From positions 3,815,370 to 3,879,369 of the forward strand of contig OW028579.1 in assembly GCA_932294295.1 (NCBI GenBank): a DNA stretch of 64,000 nt. Direction: 5' to 3'. The notes under the pieces are model-generated. The model saw only the letters and a program-made list of their open reading frames with translations, had not been told where the DNA came from and searched no databases. Below are positions 10,591-21,288 of the stretch, in pieces. Position 1 is the stretch's first letter, and each line of letters starts with the position of its first letter. The position numbers and the translations under genes were made by a program. The DNA is from Alitta virens. Taxonomy: Eukaryota; Annelida; Polychaeta; Phyllodocida; Nereididae.

Positions 10591-11041
10591 AGTGATACTC
10601 CTTGAATCCCATGTAGAAAATATGGCCTCAACTAAATTCCAAGAGTTAATGCCATTACACTCTTGTATATGACAACATATTTCTACCACAAGAATACTAT
10701 CAAGTAATCTCTATTAATTAAGGAGTAATTAGCCCTCTTAGTTCTATTGGTTGGTCCTCTATTTTCTATAGGTGGCCCACCAATAGAACTAGGTCAAATT
10801 TAAAGTGGCCTGGACTCTGGTGACCAGTGTTGACCCACTTGGTGACAGGAAGATGGCTCTGAGTGGATGATTCTTGTAACTGTCACTCTTGACCAAAAAT
10901 GTGGATTTACCATGATTTAGTGGGCTAAATATTAATGAAAACCTGCTGTAATGACACTAGACAGTCACAGCAAACTATTGTGAGTACTTTCTGGGAGAAA
11001 GGAAATGGGACAATTTTTAGATAGATTCAAGGAGTATCACT
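10591..11041. mobile_element. TTAA-flanked non-autonomous DNA transposon
   Basis: The ends are perfect 18-bp inverted repeats: AGTGATACTCCTTGAATC at 10591-10608 and its reverse complement at 11024-11041. Each end is bordered by TTAA (10587-10590 and 11042-11045). A TTAA duplication is the hallmark of piggyBac-type integration. The 451-bp interior has no transposase frame, so it would depend on an autonomous partner. Confidence 0.7.
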
Positions 11042-11045
11042 TTAA

Positions 11046-11381
11046 ATGTCCCAATGTTAGGTTCCACAAGGTGACCAATGCAGTTAAACTGTAGTAGAGA
11101 TCATTTATGAAGAATCCAATCCAAGAATGCATGCATGCTTGAAACAGTGTCACAGCCATCAGTGCCCGAATCATGTATTATAATAATTGATGGGTGTTCA
11201 TGAGTTGAGTGTTTGTGCTTTTACACCTCATGTAATACAGGCCAATCTCCACAGACATAGAAGGCAGGGGGGGCAGCCCCCCCCCCTCCTCCAACTGCCT
11301 CCCCCCCCCCCCCCAAGCATTTGGGAATGTGAGCAAAATTTGGGCAGTAAACGGAAGTTTTTTGGGCATTTTAGATCTATA
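11046..11381. other. Intergenic with C-rich tracts
   Basis: Mostly unremarkable sequence. At 11268-11320 a GGCAGGGGGGGCAGCCCCC palindromic stretch is followed by two C-runs. Open frames on both strands here are by-products of these runs. Confidence 0.5.
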
Positions 11382-11524
11382 CATGGCCAAATGTGCCACG
11401 TGCTTTTTTTCATGAGATGGATAAATGCATGGAAAACGCATGGTTTTTAGCTTATAATAATGAGGTGCGTTTTACATGCGTTTGGATAAACGCATGGAAA
11501 ACGCACGTGGCACAATTGGCCATG
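11382..11524. mobile_element. Hairpin MITE copy 2
   Basis: 143-bp copy of the CATGGCC hairpin, bordered by TA on both sides. The left arm reads GCCACGTGC and the right arm GCACGTGGC, giving two CACGTG-type motifs. Internal divergence (TTTTTTTCATGAGATGG) suggests age. Confidence 0.85.
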
Positions 11525-12745
11525 TATCAGACAGAAATGTGTTATATTTGTTTAGATCTACATATAAACATAAACTTCACAAGTGCCCAACAAAAGCTTA
11601 TTTCTCCTTAGGTTTATATCATACAAAAATAGCCTATAATTACTGTACGATATGGATCTGAAGTGCTAAAAGAAATTCACCAAATGTGGCTGTTAATTAG
11701 CAGAACAGCGGACAGGCAGTACAAATTGAAAAATTGCCCCCACCCCATCCCAGAAGGGATTTTGGGGAAATCTGTACAATTAGGGAAAATTACAAGCCGC
11801 GTTTGAAGCGGTCTGTTTGGGCCATTCACTCTATAGACGTCAGAAATCTCTCTATTTTTTGCTGATATTAACACATAATTTTCCTGCCTATCCTGATATT
11901 TCTTTAATTCTATGCCATTTTTCTCCAAATTGTCACTATCTTATGTTAATATTTCCAAAAACAGATGTTTCCCCCAAATTTGCACCATCTAATATTTTGA
12001 TGTTATCAGAATTTTCCGATCTTTTCTCAATTTTCCCTATCTTATGCTGATATGTTTTGCATATAACGCTATTGATATTCTCATGCACTGTATTGATATT
12101 TCCACAGAATTTCTTTTTAATAAATTTATATGTCTTAAATCCTAAATTCAAGTATTCTAACATGTAAATCAGTAATAAAGCTTTCTTGAAATAAACAGGT
12201 CAAGTCTTACAATATGCTCATATACCTAAATGCATCTGCTGTGATAGGTGATAGGCACTGTTGATAGCGCTAAATGTGTAAATTAACGAAAATGTATGTA
12301 TATCAGTATACTTGTAAGCATTACAGCGGGTTGTATACATAAGTTAACATGCAATATTATTTTAAAAAATTGTTAATTTTTAGAATCATTTTTAGGAAAT
12401 TTTAATCATCTTTGGGCAGCGATGGTCAGCCCCCCCCCCCTCCCCCACCCCCAAATACAAAGATATCCCATATGCCTATGCCAATCTTCTAGGTAGAAAT
12501 TTACTTATTTACAGACAGACACTTCCCAGTCAGTTGTACATAATCATGATAATAGATTAAACTAATGTGGCTTGTAATATATCTAAGGTTTTATTCAAAT
12601 GATATATCAGTCAAGCAAATGGATCGTGAATTCACCGATGAGCATCATATGGTTTATTATGGTCAAACATTATTACTGTTACAGAATCAGGTAATTGTTT
12701 AACTTTTACTCTCATAAAACATTGATAACTGATGTTGTCATTGGC
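11525..12745. other. Intergenic, nothing firm
   Basis: AT-rich with pyrimidine stretches. A C-run block near 12428-12455 is preceded by TTTGGGCAGCGATGGTCAGC and resembles the 11268-11320 tract, so the two may border an old element. Open frames at 11677-11928, 11817-12050 and 11936-12163 show no domains. Confidence 0.4.
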
Positions 12746-12832
12746 TGTGCCTTATCCCATGGTCCCTGCCTGTCCTAATTAGCCCAACTGGTGCAACAAT
12801 ACAGGACGTAAAGCCCTAATCACACACACAAA
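12746..12832 (+). mobile_element. SINE-A, 5'-truncated copy
   Basis: Only the 3' half is present: CCATGGTCCCTGCCTGTCC, TAATTAGCCCAACTGGTGCA, ACAGGACGTAAAGCCCTAAT and a short CA-rich tail. 5' truncation is usual for target-primed retroposition. Confidence 0.85.
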
Positions 12833-13977
12833 CTGTCCCTTATTCAGTATATTAAAACCAGGTTCCCCCATGAAACATTATGCAGTGTTGTGAGTGATGT
12901 TCAAATGATGTACAGCCTGGCACGAAAGTTCTCATCCATTGCATTTGAATGGCAGGCAAAGCCCTAATAAGTTTTAAGCATGCAATAAATTCATTTATGT
13001 AATTCATTTATATCATTTTTACCCTTTTAGAGAATTTCAGGACGTGTAATGATGAAGCAATGGTATTTTGGAGAAACTGTGTTGTCACCGTTGAATTAGG
13101 GTTGCAACCCACTGTATAGTGCCTTGTAAAGTATAGTTGTCCCATCACAAGGGCAGTAATAAATTATATCATATTATAAAACACCGAAATATCTGTAGAG
13201 GAATACATTTTTGCCAAACTGCTATTCCCTCTAATAGTATGAAATAGCAGTACACACTTTATATTTCAACAATAGAATAAAATACTTACATGCAGTGGAT
13301 ATCACTGTCCCAAAATGGCGATTAGACTGCCACAAAAAAATAGTGGTTCAAGTAAAAGAGCAGTGATTTGATTATGAATATTATTTAATGGGCAGCTATT
13401 TGGTATTTTCTTATTGAAGGAAAAACTGGTTGTTACTCAGGAAAAGTTGGCCATTTTTCTCTTCCATGATAGCAGGATAACTACTAGCCAAGCAAGTATG
13501 TGTGCATCTCAGAATGAGGGCCATGAATGCATTGTTTCATGCATTTTTTTTGGGTGGGATTCTATGTTCACGTGGTTTTACAGCATCTTAACATGTATGA
13601 ATTTATTCTATGCCCAAAAATAAATTCCTAGCAGAATCTGAGAGCCTCACTTTCAATATAAGGATTTCCCAAAAGATATTTTTAGCTTGGTCCACATTGT
13701 GTGCGCATAATAGGGAATAACTTGGTCATCACGTGGTGATCAATTATAAAATTTTCCAGTGAAAAATTCGTCCAGAATTAAGCTAATTACGGCATTTTAA
13801 ATTGAAAACTGCAATATGGCAACTTGAGTGATGTTTAAATTATTTTTTTGGCGTTTTTTCAGCATAATTTTTTTCCAGTTTGTGTTTTTTGCTACGGAAG
13901 CCATTTTAGGACAAACGATGTATACAAACGGAATACTAAATTGTATAAACGGAATTACTAATAAATCGTTTAAACCA
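12833..13977. other. Intergenic, nothing recognised
   Basis: AT-rich. CAAAATGGCGATTAGAC at about 13311 contains a YY1-like core (AAAATGGCG), too little to call a promoter. Frames at 13414-13623 and 13797-14030 show no signal or domain. Confidence 0.5.
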
Positions 13978-14163
13978 ATTACTAAACCGGCCATATCTTT
14001 GTTAATATTTGGTCTACAATTATGTGCCACCTATCTAAAGACTCGTCTTGGACGGGGCTATTCGATACTCTAAGTTAGAAGAATTTAGGTACAGCATAAT
14101 AACCTATGACAACGGCATTCAAAGTATATGTCGGCCAAAGCGGGAATAACTTTGTTTCACAAT
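13978..14163. repeat. Left arm of a long inverted repeat (13978-14926)
   Basis: About 185 bp running from CCGGCCATATCTTTGTTAAT to AGCGGGAATAACTTTGTTTC reappears inverted at 14746-14926 with moderate divergence. Together the arms bracket about 580 bp holding a pyrimidine tract and a SINE-B fragment. This fits a foldback or long-TIR DNA element with later insertions. Confidence 0.7.
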
Positions 14164-14205
14164 GTAACATCCTTGTCCTTAAACCCAGCTCTTTCTATCA
14201 GGCCC

Positions 14206-14301
14206 CAGTCTTCCCTTTCCTTCCCTGTACCTTTCCTTCCCTGTCCCTTTCCTTCCCTGTCCCCTTCCTTTCCTTTCCTTTCCTTCCCTTCCCTCCCCTT
14301 T
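14206..14301. repeat. Pyrimidine tract (CCTTTCCTTC)n
   Basis: Almost pure C/T sequence on the plus strand. Frames of 66 and 79 codons through it are low-complexity artefacts. Confidence 0.85.
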
Positions 14302-14349
14302 TATTTGAGCCATATTGGAATCTATTGAGCCCTGATAAGTTATAACCAG

Positions 14350-14540
14350 TCAGTGTCTATATGCTATGGCAAGTAAAAGACCCCAACCATGGGGTAAATG
14401 TGTAACATGGGTGGACTCCTCCTCCCTCTCATCTCATCAATCAACCCTCGATAGCGGCAATAACTTGCCTTAGAGGGCTGCATTTCTCATATCTATCTAT
14501 CTATCTATCTATCTTGCTATCTATCTTGTTATCGATCTAT
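14350..14540 (+). mobile_element. SINE-B, 3' portion with TATC tail
   Basis: Shares GGGTAAATGTGTAACATGGG, CTCATCAATCAACCCTCGAT and CTTGCCTTAGAGGGCTGCA with the full copy at 5041-5335. It ends in several TATC repeats, showing that the family tail is a (TATC)n microsatellite. Confidence 0.85.
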
Positions 14541-14745
14541 CCTGGATCCCTCCTATATTGATGGGAAAAGTTATTTCAAAGTCCTCCTTCCTGATATCAT
14601 CCATGTTTGGCCTATAATTGTAAATGTAATACTTATGCAATTTGACAATTTGCAATTAGCATAGATCAAGATATTATTTAAATGTAGCATGGTGCAATTA
14701 AAGTCAGCATCACATAATAAACCCAACTACAAGAAATACTACTAG

Positions 14746-14926
14746 GAAGGGAAACAAAGTTATTTCCGCTTTTGCCGACAAATATTTTCAGTGCCGTTGT
14801 CATAAATTATACTGTATCAATAATTTTGTAACTTAGATTATTGGATAGCCCTGCCCAAGACGAGTCTCACATAATTGTAGATCAAATATCAACTAAGATA
14901 TGGCCGATTTAGTATTCCATACTTAT
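14746..14926. repeat. Right arm of the long inverted repeat
   Basis: Reverse-complement partner of 13978-14163: AAACAAAGTTATTTCCGCTT on one side and AAGATATGGCCGATTTAGTA on the other. The match ends sharply near 14926. Confidence 0.7.
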
Positions 14927-14937
14927 GTTCATGGTTC

Positions 14938-15125
14938 TAACTATATTTGCGTTTATTTGCAAATATTTGCTAATAAACGCAAATGTAAATTTGCGAAAAA
15001 AACGCAAATATTTGCAAATAAACGCGCTAATGTAAATTTGCTAATAAACGCAAATATAAAAATAATTATGTACAAAAAACGCAAATTAAAAAAAAAATAA
15101 GGTTGAAAAAACGCAAATTTAAAAA
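14938..15125. repeat. Cryptic simple repeat rich in AAACGCAAAT
   Basis: Irregularly repeated AAACGCAAAT, ATTTGCAAAT and GTAAATTTGC over about 190 bp. ATTTGCAAAT matches the octamer-type POU site, but the repetition makes a functional reading doubtful. Confidence 0.6.
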
Positions 15126-16110
15126 AATGATGTTTATCAGCTGGGGTGTCATATAGACAGGCACCAGATTAATTGCCCATCATTAAATGCCCATGTGACA
15201 TACATAGAACGCAATAAAACCCCAGCCACATTTAGTGAATCAAAGTGCTCTCTCTCACCGATCATTTGACAACTTTTTTTTCATGTTTTTATCACTGAAT
15301 GACTTATTAGTCATTGCTGATCAAATTATAATTACTCATTTTAAATTTGCGAAAGCGATAGTCGGCATTTATTGGATATGCTGTCCAAACTCAATATATT
15401 TTGAACTTGTTGCAAAATACCGAGCAAAATTACTGGACTGCTGCCAGTGTTACTGAAGCTCTAGAGTTTGTCAAATAATACGCCATTCCACAAAACTTTG
15501 AAAGACATTTTACCCCCGAAGTCAGGCATGTAATAATATAAATTACATTACTGTATCCGATGTGGCAAATTTGCTCCTGTGACCGATGCTTTGAAAATGT
15601 GATCTTACATGTATTCAATGAGTAGAAATATGAATTTTGCCACCATGTACATTTTTGCATGTCATTTAAATAAAAAGAAAGTTTAAAAAAAAGAAAAAAG
15701 AATAGATATTGGCAATGTGAGAGAAAGTGTTTAATTTTCCAGCGTGTCATGGAATGAATGCAAATACAATAACATAATTTATAAATAAGCTTGCATATAA
15801 AGAAAGTTGACAGTATATATAAATGACACCTAAACATACTAATAATATTAAAAGAAAAAAACATTTGGACTGGAGTTGAACTGCTGTCCTTCCTACCCAT
15901 GTCGAACAGACCAACACCTTAGCATGCATTCAGCCACTGCTGCTGGCATGAAATATCAAACTTTTTTTGGGCCTGAAAGTTCTATTTATAGACAATGTGG
16001 TCAACTAAAAAAAAAGTCATGTTGTTTATTTTGTTCTACTACAGTACAATTCCATGGTTACTGATTCAATTATGTCTAAAAACGTTCATTTATGCATTTT
16101 TAATGTGGTA
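15126..16110. other. Intergenic, possible decayed tRNA-like patch
   Basis: A 156-codon minus frame (15430-15900) is AT-driven and has no recognisable domain. Near 15870-15935 the minus strand contains CAGTTCAACTCC, a B-box-like motif. No gene is supported. Confidence 0.4.
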
Positions 16111-16259
16111 CATGGCCATTTGTGCCACGTGCGTCTTCCATGCATATCCAAACGCATGGAAAACGCATAGTTTTCACCTCATGATAATTAGGCAAAAACC
16201 ATGCGTTTTCCAAGCGTTTATCCTTCTCATGGAAAACGCACGTGGCACATTTGGCCATG
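16111..16259. mobile_element. Hairpin MITE copy 3
   Basis: 149-bp palindrome bordered by TA on both sides. It keeps both the outer (CATGGCC) and inner (GATAAACGC-type) arm blocks and the CTCATGATAATTAGG loop. Confidence 0.88.
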
Positions 16260-16660
16260 TAACTGCGGACTCTATCCAAAATTGGCTAAAGCTATGATCA
16301 CTGTAGAGGTCATTTGTGTGAATTATCATAATGTTGTAATCGTCAGGATAGTAGAAACTTGGACAAAAATATATTTTCTTCATCTGGCATTATTTACAAA
16401 ATAATTACATAATATATGCAGTGTTGAAATTTCATATATCTTTTAAAGGGATTCTTTTTTTTTTCACCAAAGCAAATTGTTTAAACATTTATTCGTGTTA
16501 CAGATTCCAATCTCCTATCAGTCTCGCATTTGACCTAATCTCTCTCAGAGATAAGAGAGACTGTTCGTAATAAATACCTGGCATTGATAAAGCTAATATT
16601 AGTCGCAGTTAAATTGTGTGATCGGTCCAGATGCCAGATAAAAGAAATTGTTGAGTTGTA
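16260..16660. other. Intergenic, nothing recognised
   Basis: Unique sequence between two hairpin MITEs. A TCTCTCAGAGATAAGAGAGA patch near 16541 is a short purine/pyrimidine palindrome. Confidence 0.5.
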
Positions 16661-16800
16661 CATGGCCAAATGTGCTACGTGCGTTTTCCATGCGTTTGGA
16701 TAAACGCATGGTTTTTACCTCATTTTAATTAGGCAAAAACCATGCGTTTTCCATGCGTTTATCCTTCTCATGGAAAACGCACGTGGCACATTTGGCCATG
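16661..16800. mobile_element. Hairpin MITE copy 4
   Basis: 140-bp copy with TA on both sides, missing about ten bases in the left inner arm relative to the longest copies. Confidence 0.88.
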
Positions 16801-17270
16801 TAGTCTTACTAATTTTCATCCAAGCAAATTCAATACTAAGTCTGTAAAATACAAGGTATGCAGGACAATTCCGAAACAAACGATAAATCTGGATTTCAGG
16901 TGTTTTTTCTTTCTTCAGAATCACTAGCTGTAGCACCAGCACTGTCTCGTCAGTTCTCTCAGCAGCTCTTTGTGTTTAGTTGACGACTGTTAATGAAACC
17001 AATTTCTTCATCAGTGCAAATCCACTCTGCCATATCAAAGCTTAGAACGAAACCTTTGACTTCGGTGCTGCATCTGTCAAATTGGGGTTTCATCTTCAAC
17101 TCGATTGGATCTTAAAAAGAAGCGGGGTAAAATTAATCAAATTAGGATCACCTCAAAGATATGCACTGGGACAATATCACCTTTTGTGAACTTGAGGTTG
17201 ACACCCTTGTATCTTAGTCACATTTCTCAGCTTAAAGTCGTTGCTGAATTCGAGTAATTTTGACATTTTT
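16801..17270. other. Intergenic, nothing recognised
   Basis: No gene or repeat supported. The 69-codon minus frame at 17177-17386 runs into the SINE-C tRNA head and is spurious. Confidence 0.5.
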
Positions 17271-17546
17271 GATAGCACGGTGTCCCAATGGTTACAGCCA
17301 CCATTGCTGAAGGACCCGGGTTTGATCTCCGGCCCGGGCACTCTTCGTGAGCTACATCCCAGCTGGATGTTGATCACATGAGACATTAAGTCGGAGGTGC
17401 CAAGTACTCAGCGTCTGTGCTGAGGCAAGTAAAAGACCCCATCCATGGAGTAAATGTGTAACATGGTGTGGACTCCAAGCAGCCTCATCATCTCATCATT
17501 TCGTCTGCCTTTTGCAGCTGGTCATATAAGCATTGAGACATAAGAA
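17271..17546 (+). mobile_element. SINE-C copy
   Basis: tRNA-like head with B-box GGGTTTGATCTCC. Then GAGCTACATCCCAGCTGGAT, CATGAGACATTAAGTCGGAG and GTGCTGAGGCAAGTAAAAGA, which resemble the SINE-B body, but the 3' half (CTCATCATCTCATCATT) differs. A second copy is at 22283-22605. B and C appear to share a central domain and carry different tails. Confidence 0.8.
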
Positions 17547-18010
17547 CATGCAGTCTGGCCTCATTGGGCACATTACATTTACCAAATCATGAAATCCACG
17601 GAAATGTCAACTATTTGTTGAAAAATAAAGTGCTTAAAAACCAGTTGTTATGTGATGGGCTTTTATGATTGCTATGTCTAATATATGAAATCACGTTTAA
17701 ATTGTGATTTTCTCGCCAAAATGAGAGTACCAAGCTTTGACAATTTGATTGTCCTTGTTTATATTGTAATTCTTTGTTTTCAAATTCTGCCCCTGGAGAG
17801 AGTTGGGTAAAATGCCAGTCTTGTAGCGAGTGGTCACACGGACAGTGTGCTTGCTATGAATCTGGCCAGTTTGTTAGTGACTTTTGTAAGTAATAGCATG
17901 TTACCAAGTAAAATAAAGTCGTTTGAAATCAGAAAAAATTATCTTGTATTTTAATATATGTCTCTAATATGATTTGAGTTTCAATTTTTATGTTGCCTCA
18001 TTGTCCTCAT
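17547..18010. other. Intergenic, nothing recognised
   Basis: AT-rich sequence without repeat matches in the window. Confidence 0.5.
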
Positions 18011-18142
18011 TGCGTTTTCCATGCGTTTGGATAACCGCATGGAAAACGCATGGTTTTCACCTCATTTTAATTAGGCAAAAACCATACGTTTTCCATGCAT
18101 TTATCCTTCTAATGGAAAACGCACGTGGCACATTTGGCCATG
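18011..18142. mobile_element. Hairpin MITE copy 5, left end missing
   Basis: Begins inside the left arm (TGCGTTTTCCATGCGTTTGG) and keeps the whole right arm to GGCCATG plus TA. The outer CATGGCCAAATGTGCCACG of the left arm has been lost. Confidence 0.85.
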
Positions 18143-18485
18143 TAGTACTTATTGTCTATATTGAATTACACTGATATAATAAATTTAAGACCACTATTCA
18201 GGCAATTGTATTCTGCCATCAAACTAATTGTGCGGTTTATGAATTCACAGAAAACCTCATATATGTAATCAGAAGTCTTGAGGCTGGTTGCAAGAAATGC
18301 CTTCCGTCACACGGCTATTAAACTGACTTTTCATATATTTTTTACATGCTTGTAAGATAAGGTACATTTGAATTGTTCACAGATATGTAAGCTAAACCAT
18401 ATCACAAATCATTTTAACAGAGTACCTATTTATTTATTGATTATTCAATACAGAAAATTCAAATTCCATCAATTTAATTGACATT

Positions 18486-18552
18486 AATGTGGCTATATTT
18501 AGAATTAATGTGGCTCTATATTTAGAATTAATGTGGCTATATTTAGAATTAT
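18486..18552. repeat. Short tandem repeat, about 25 bp x 3
   Basis: AATGTGGCTATATTTAGAATT occurs three times in a row with one 2-bp insertion. The adjoining 88-codon plus frame (18533-18799) has no recognisable features. Confidence 0.8.
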
Positions 18553-18687
18553 GACGGAAGGTGAAATAGTAGAAAGGATAAAGATTCAACTGCGATCCAG
18601 GATTCAATGCCCTTCACAAACAAGAGTTTCATTCTTAAGGCTAATATGGGAATCAGGTGTTGCTGTGAACGTTTTAAGTATTATTTT

Positions 18688-18720
18688 TTACGACCTTCTA
18701 CGAACTGCTACGACGTACCC
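18688..18720 (-). repeat. Solitary unit of the 31-bp minisatellite
   Basis: ACGACCTTCTACGAACTGCT followed by ACGACGTACC is the reverse complement of one unit of the 20.33-20.78 kb array. It stands alone 1.6 kb away, in the opposite orientation, so it may be the source or a copied-out unit. Confidence 0.8.
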
Positions 18721-19046
18721 ATTTAAGTATCATCTTACAGTCAAACACCAGGAAGATAATGGAATGTCTCATGTGGCAATTTATGAAATTGTTTTCTAAG
18801 GTGCATTACTGCATCTCTTTGTTTCTCAGCAAAGCTGAACTTTTTGGAATAAAGGAATAAAATAACAATGAGAAGGTGCTTCACCAGACTTCCAGTTTGT
18901 GTCAAAGCTTACACGCCGTTTGTGTAGTAGATATTTGGATGGCTTCCAAGTTCACAAACGCAGAAACTAAAGTCAGCTGAAATTAATTATAGTATGGATG
19001 GTTTGGTGATTTAGGAAAAGGTCTGATGGCAGTATAATTGGCCAGT
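18721..19046. other. Intergenic, nothing recognised
   Basis: Ordinary unique sequence between the solitary 31-bp unit and the 20-bp array. Confidence 0.5.
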
Positions 19047-19370
19047 ATGTGATACTCATTGTTATGCTGTGTTACTCATTGTTATGATGTGTTACTGGTT
19101 GTTATGCTGTGTTACTGGTTGTCATGCTGTGTTACTGGTTGTTATGCTGTGTTACGGGTTGCTATGCTGTGTTACTGGTTGCTATGCTGTGTTACTGGTT
19201 GTCATGCTGTGTTACTGGTTGTTATGCTGTGTTACTGGTTGCTATGCTGTGTTACGGGTTGCTATGCTGTGTTACTGGTTGTTATGCTGTGTTACTGGTT
19301 GTCATGCTGTGTTACTGGTTGCTATGCTGTGTAACTGGTTGTTATGCTGTGTTACTGGTTGTTACGCAGT
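19047..19370. repeat. 20-bp minisatellite
   Basis: About 16 copies of a 20-bp unit GTTATGCTGTGTTACTGGTT with substitutions (GTCATG, GCTATG, ACGGGT). A 20-bp period is not a multiple of three, so the three overlapping plus frames of 91-105 codons cycle through all phases and are not genes. Confidence 0.95.
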
Positions 19371-19387
19371 TCCGAGATGTCTCTGAA

Positions 19388-19615
19388 CATTGACAAGAAC
19401 GTGATTCAGAATTCCGATAGAAGGCAGCACTGTAGTCCATTGTGCAACTTTACATCCCTCTGGTGGTTGACAATATGTCACTGGGAACTAGCGAAACTCA
19501 CATTGGCAAGAACGTGATCCTGAATCCCGATAGAAGGCAGCACTGTAGTCCATTGTGCAACATTAAATTCCTCTGGTGGTTGACAATATGTCACTGGAAA
19601 CTAGCGAAATTCTTT
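19388..19615. repeat. Two tandem copies of a 115-bp unit
   Basis: Each copy runs from ACAAGAACGTGATYC through AGAAGGCAGCACTGTAGTCC to TCTGGTGGTTGACAATATGT and ACTAGCGAAA. A third partial copy lies at 21010-21097, beyond the 31-bp array. All copies keep the CTCTGGTGGTTG core. Confidence 0.9.
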
Positions 19616-20219
19616 TTCTCAAGTTTTTTCAATTTATACACTCATCCACCATCTTAAAAAGTATCCTTTAATTGCAATTTCATGAAACGTTTTAAAATAT
19701 ATGATTTAAAAAAATTTTAACAGAAGTTTACAATTCGAAAGCAAAAATCTATCATTAGTTCATTTTGGCTTTGCATTAGAGTCTGTAGGTTTGTGATATT
19801 TTATGAGTCAAATTGTAGCCCTATATGCTCTCCAAGTGAGCATTCACACGGAACATGAAATTCAGTTTGGATTTCACCACACTGGCATGTTCTTAACTGG
19901 ACCATCTTCCGGTTTCAAGTGTAAATTCACTGTACATTTTGTACTTAGTTAGCTCAGTATTGAGTTAAAAAAGCAGGATTAAAAATCAGCTGAGGCAGAT
20001 GATGCAGCCATTCAGAAAAGTAATTGCATAATAATAAAGCCTGAGGGGGGGGGGGGGGGTCTCCTCCATGGATGACTTTAATATTTACGACCAACCTTGG
20101 GATTTAACGAACTGTTGTCGATTACGACATGATTCCAGATCTTACATGAATTTCCATATTAGGATGTGAAGCCCAAACCTGCAGTCTGAACTAATCTTAC
20201 ACTTGAAAGGATTGAAGCT
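19616..20219. other. Intergenic with a G-run
   Basis: No gene. A run of about 14 G sits near 20045. Nothing else is recognised. Confidence 0.5.
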
Positions 20220-20778
20220 AGGGTTTTATAGTAGCTATTCGCCAGAGTTCGTCAGAATTCGTCATAGTTTGTGAGAGTTGCTGGAAGGCGACGACAATAT
20301 CTTGGACATCGTGGGGGTTCGTAGGACTTCATAGGTCCGTCGTAGCAGTTCGTAGAAGGTCGTAGGTACGTCATAGCAATTCGTAGAAGGTCCTAGGTAC
20401 ATCGTAGCAGTTCGTAGAAGGTCGTAGGTACGTCGTAGCAGTTCGTAGAAGGTCGTAGGTACGTCGTAGCAGTTCGTAGAAGGTCGTAGGTACATCGTAG
20501 CAGTTCGTAGAAGGTCCTAGGTACGTCGTAGCAGTTCGTAGAAGGTCGTAGGTACGTCGTAGCAGTTCGTAGAAGGTCGTAGGTACATCGTAGCAGTTCG
20601 TAGAAGGTCCTAGGTACGTCATAGCAGTTCGTAGAAGGTCGTAGGTACGTCGTAGCAGTTCGTAGAAGGTCGTAGGTACGTCGTAGCAGTTCGTAGAAGG
20701 TCGTAGGTACGTCGTAGCAGTTCGTAGAAGGTCGTAGGAATATCGTAGCAGTTCGTAGAAGGTCGTAGGTACGTCGTA
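20220..20778. repeat. 31-bp minisatellite abutting a SINE
   Basis: From about 20331 there are roughly 14 tandem copies of a 31-bp unit (GTAGGTACGTCGTAGCAGTT then CGTAGAAGGTC). Degenerate GTTCGTAG repeats precede them from 20240. The right edge passes directly into the body of a minus-strand SINE-A. The long minus frames (140 and 169 codons) are artefacts of the array. Confidence 0.93.
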
Positions 20779-20899
20779 GGGGACCATGACAATGAGACGA
20801 AGATGAAACAGCCATCCAACATAGGATCGACCGGGAAGTGAACCCAGGACCCAGTGGTTGGAAGCCCAGCGCGCTACCACTGAGCTAGGCCCCCACCCG
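20779..20899 (-). mobile_element. SINE-A, head and part of body
   Basis: Minus-strand copy with the A-box TAGCTCAGTGG, the CTGGGCTTCCAACCACTGGG segment and a B-box with one change. The 3' part of the SINE (TAATTAGCCC to the tail) is replaced by the 31-bp array, so the array grew at, or was joined to, the SINE body. Confidence 0.85.
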
Positions 20900-21009
20900 C
20901 GTAATGAAATCGTAAGTTATCTTAACAGTTCGCCATATCTCATGAAGAATGTTCGTAGGTTATGGGTAGTCTAAAAATGTATAATTATTAGAGATGACTT
21001 GGCAAACTG

Positions 21010-21097
21010 CTCACTCATAATTCAGTATCCCAATAGAAGGCATCACTGTAGTCCATTGTGCAACATTACATCCCTCTGGTGGTTGACAATATGTCAC
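21010..21097. repeat. Third copy of the 115-bp unit
   Basis: Matches 19388-19615 from AATAGAAGGCATCACTGTAG to TTGACAATATGTCACTGAAG. Confidence 0.85.
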
Positions 21098-21100
21098 TGA

Positions 21101-21288
21101 AGGGGTGCGGGCCTAGGTTAGAGGTAGCGCACTGGGCTTCCAACCACTGGGTCCTGGGTTCCATCCCCGGTCGGGCCTAAGTTGGATGGCTGTTTCATCC
21201 TTCATCTCATTGCCATGGTCCCTGCCTGTCCTAATTAGCTCATCATTTGAGGAAATGCATGACGTGAAGCCCTAATCCACCCACCACA
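21101..21288 (+). mobile_element. SINE-A, full copy
   Basis: Head with a mutated A-box (TAGGTTAGAGG), B-box GGTTCCATCCCC, and the full body to GAAGCCCTAATCCACCCACC. It directly follows the third 115-bp repeat. The internal promoter looks damaged. Confidence 0.88.

Noticed and set aside
15430..15900. 156-codon minus frame
   Set aside because: AT-driven composition, no signal peptide or domain, and overlap with a tRNA-like patch.
19059..19393. Frames encoding CCVTGCYAVLLVVML repeats
   Set aside because: Produced by a 20-bp tandem repeat that cycles through all frames.
20371..20880. 169-codon minus frame of CYDVPTTFYELLRR repeats
   Set aside because: It is the 31-bp minisatellite joined to a SINE head; overlapping frames carry the same peptide.
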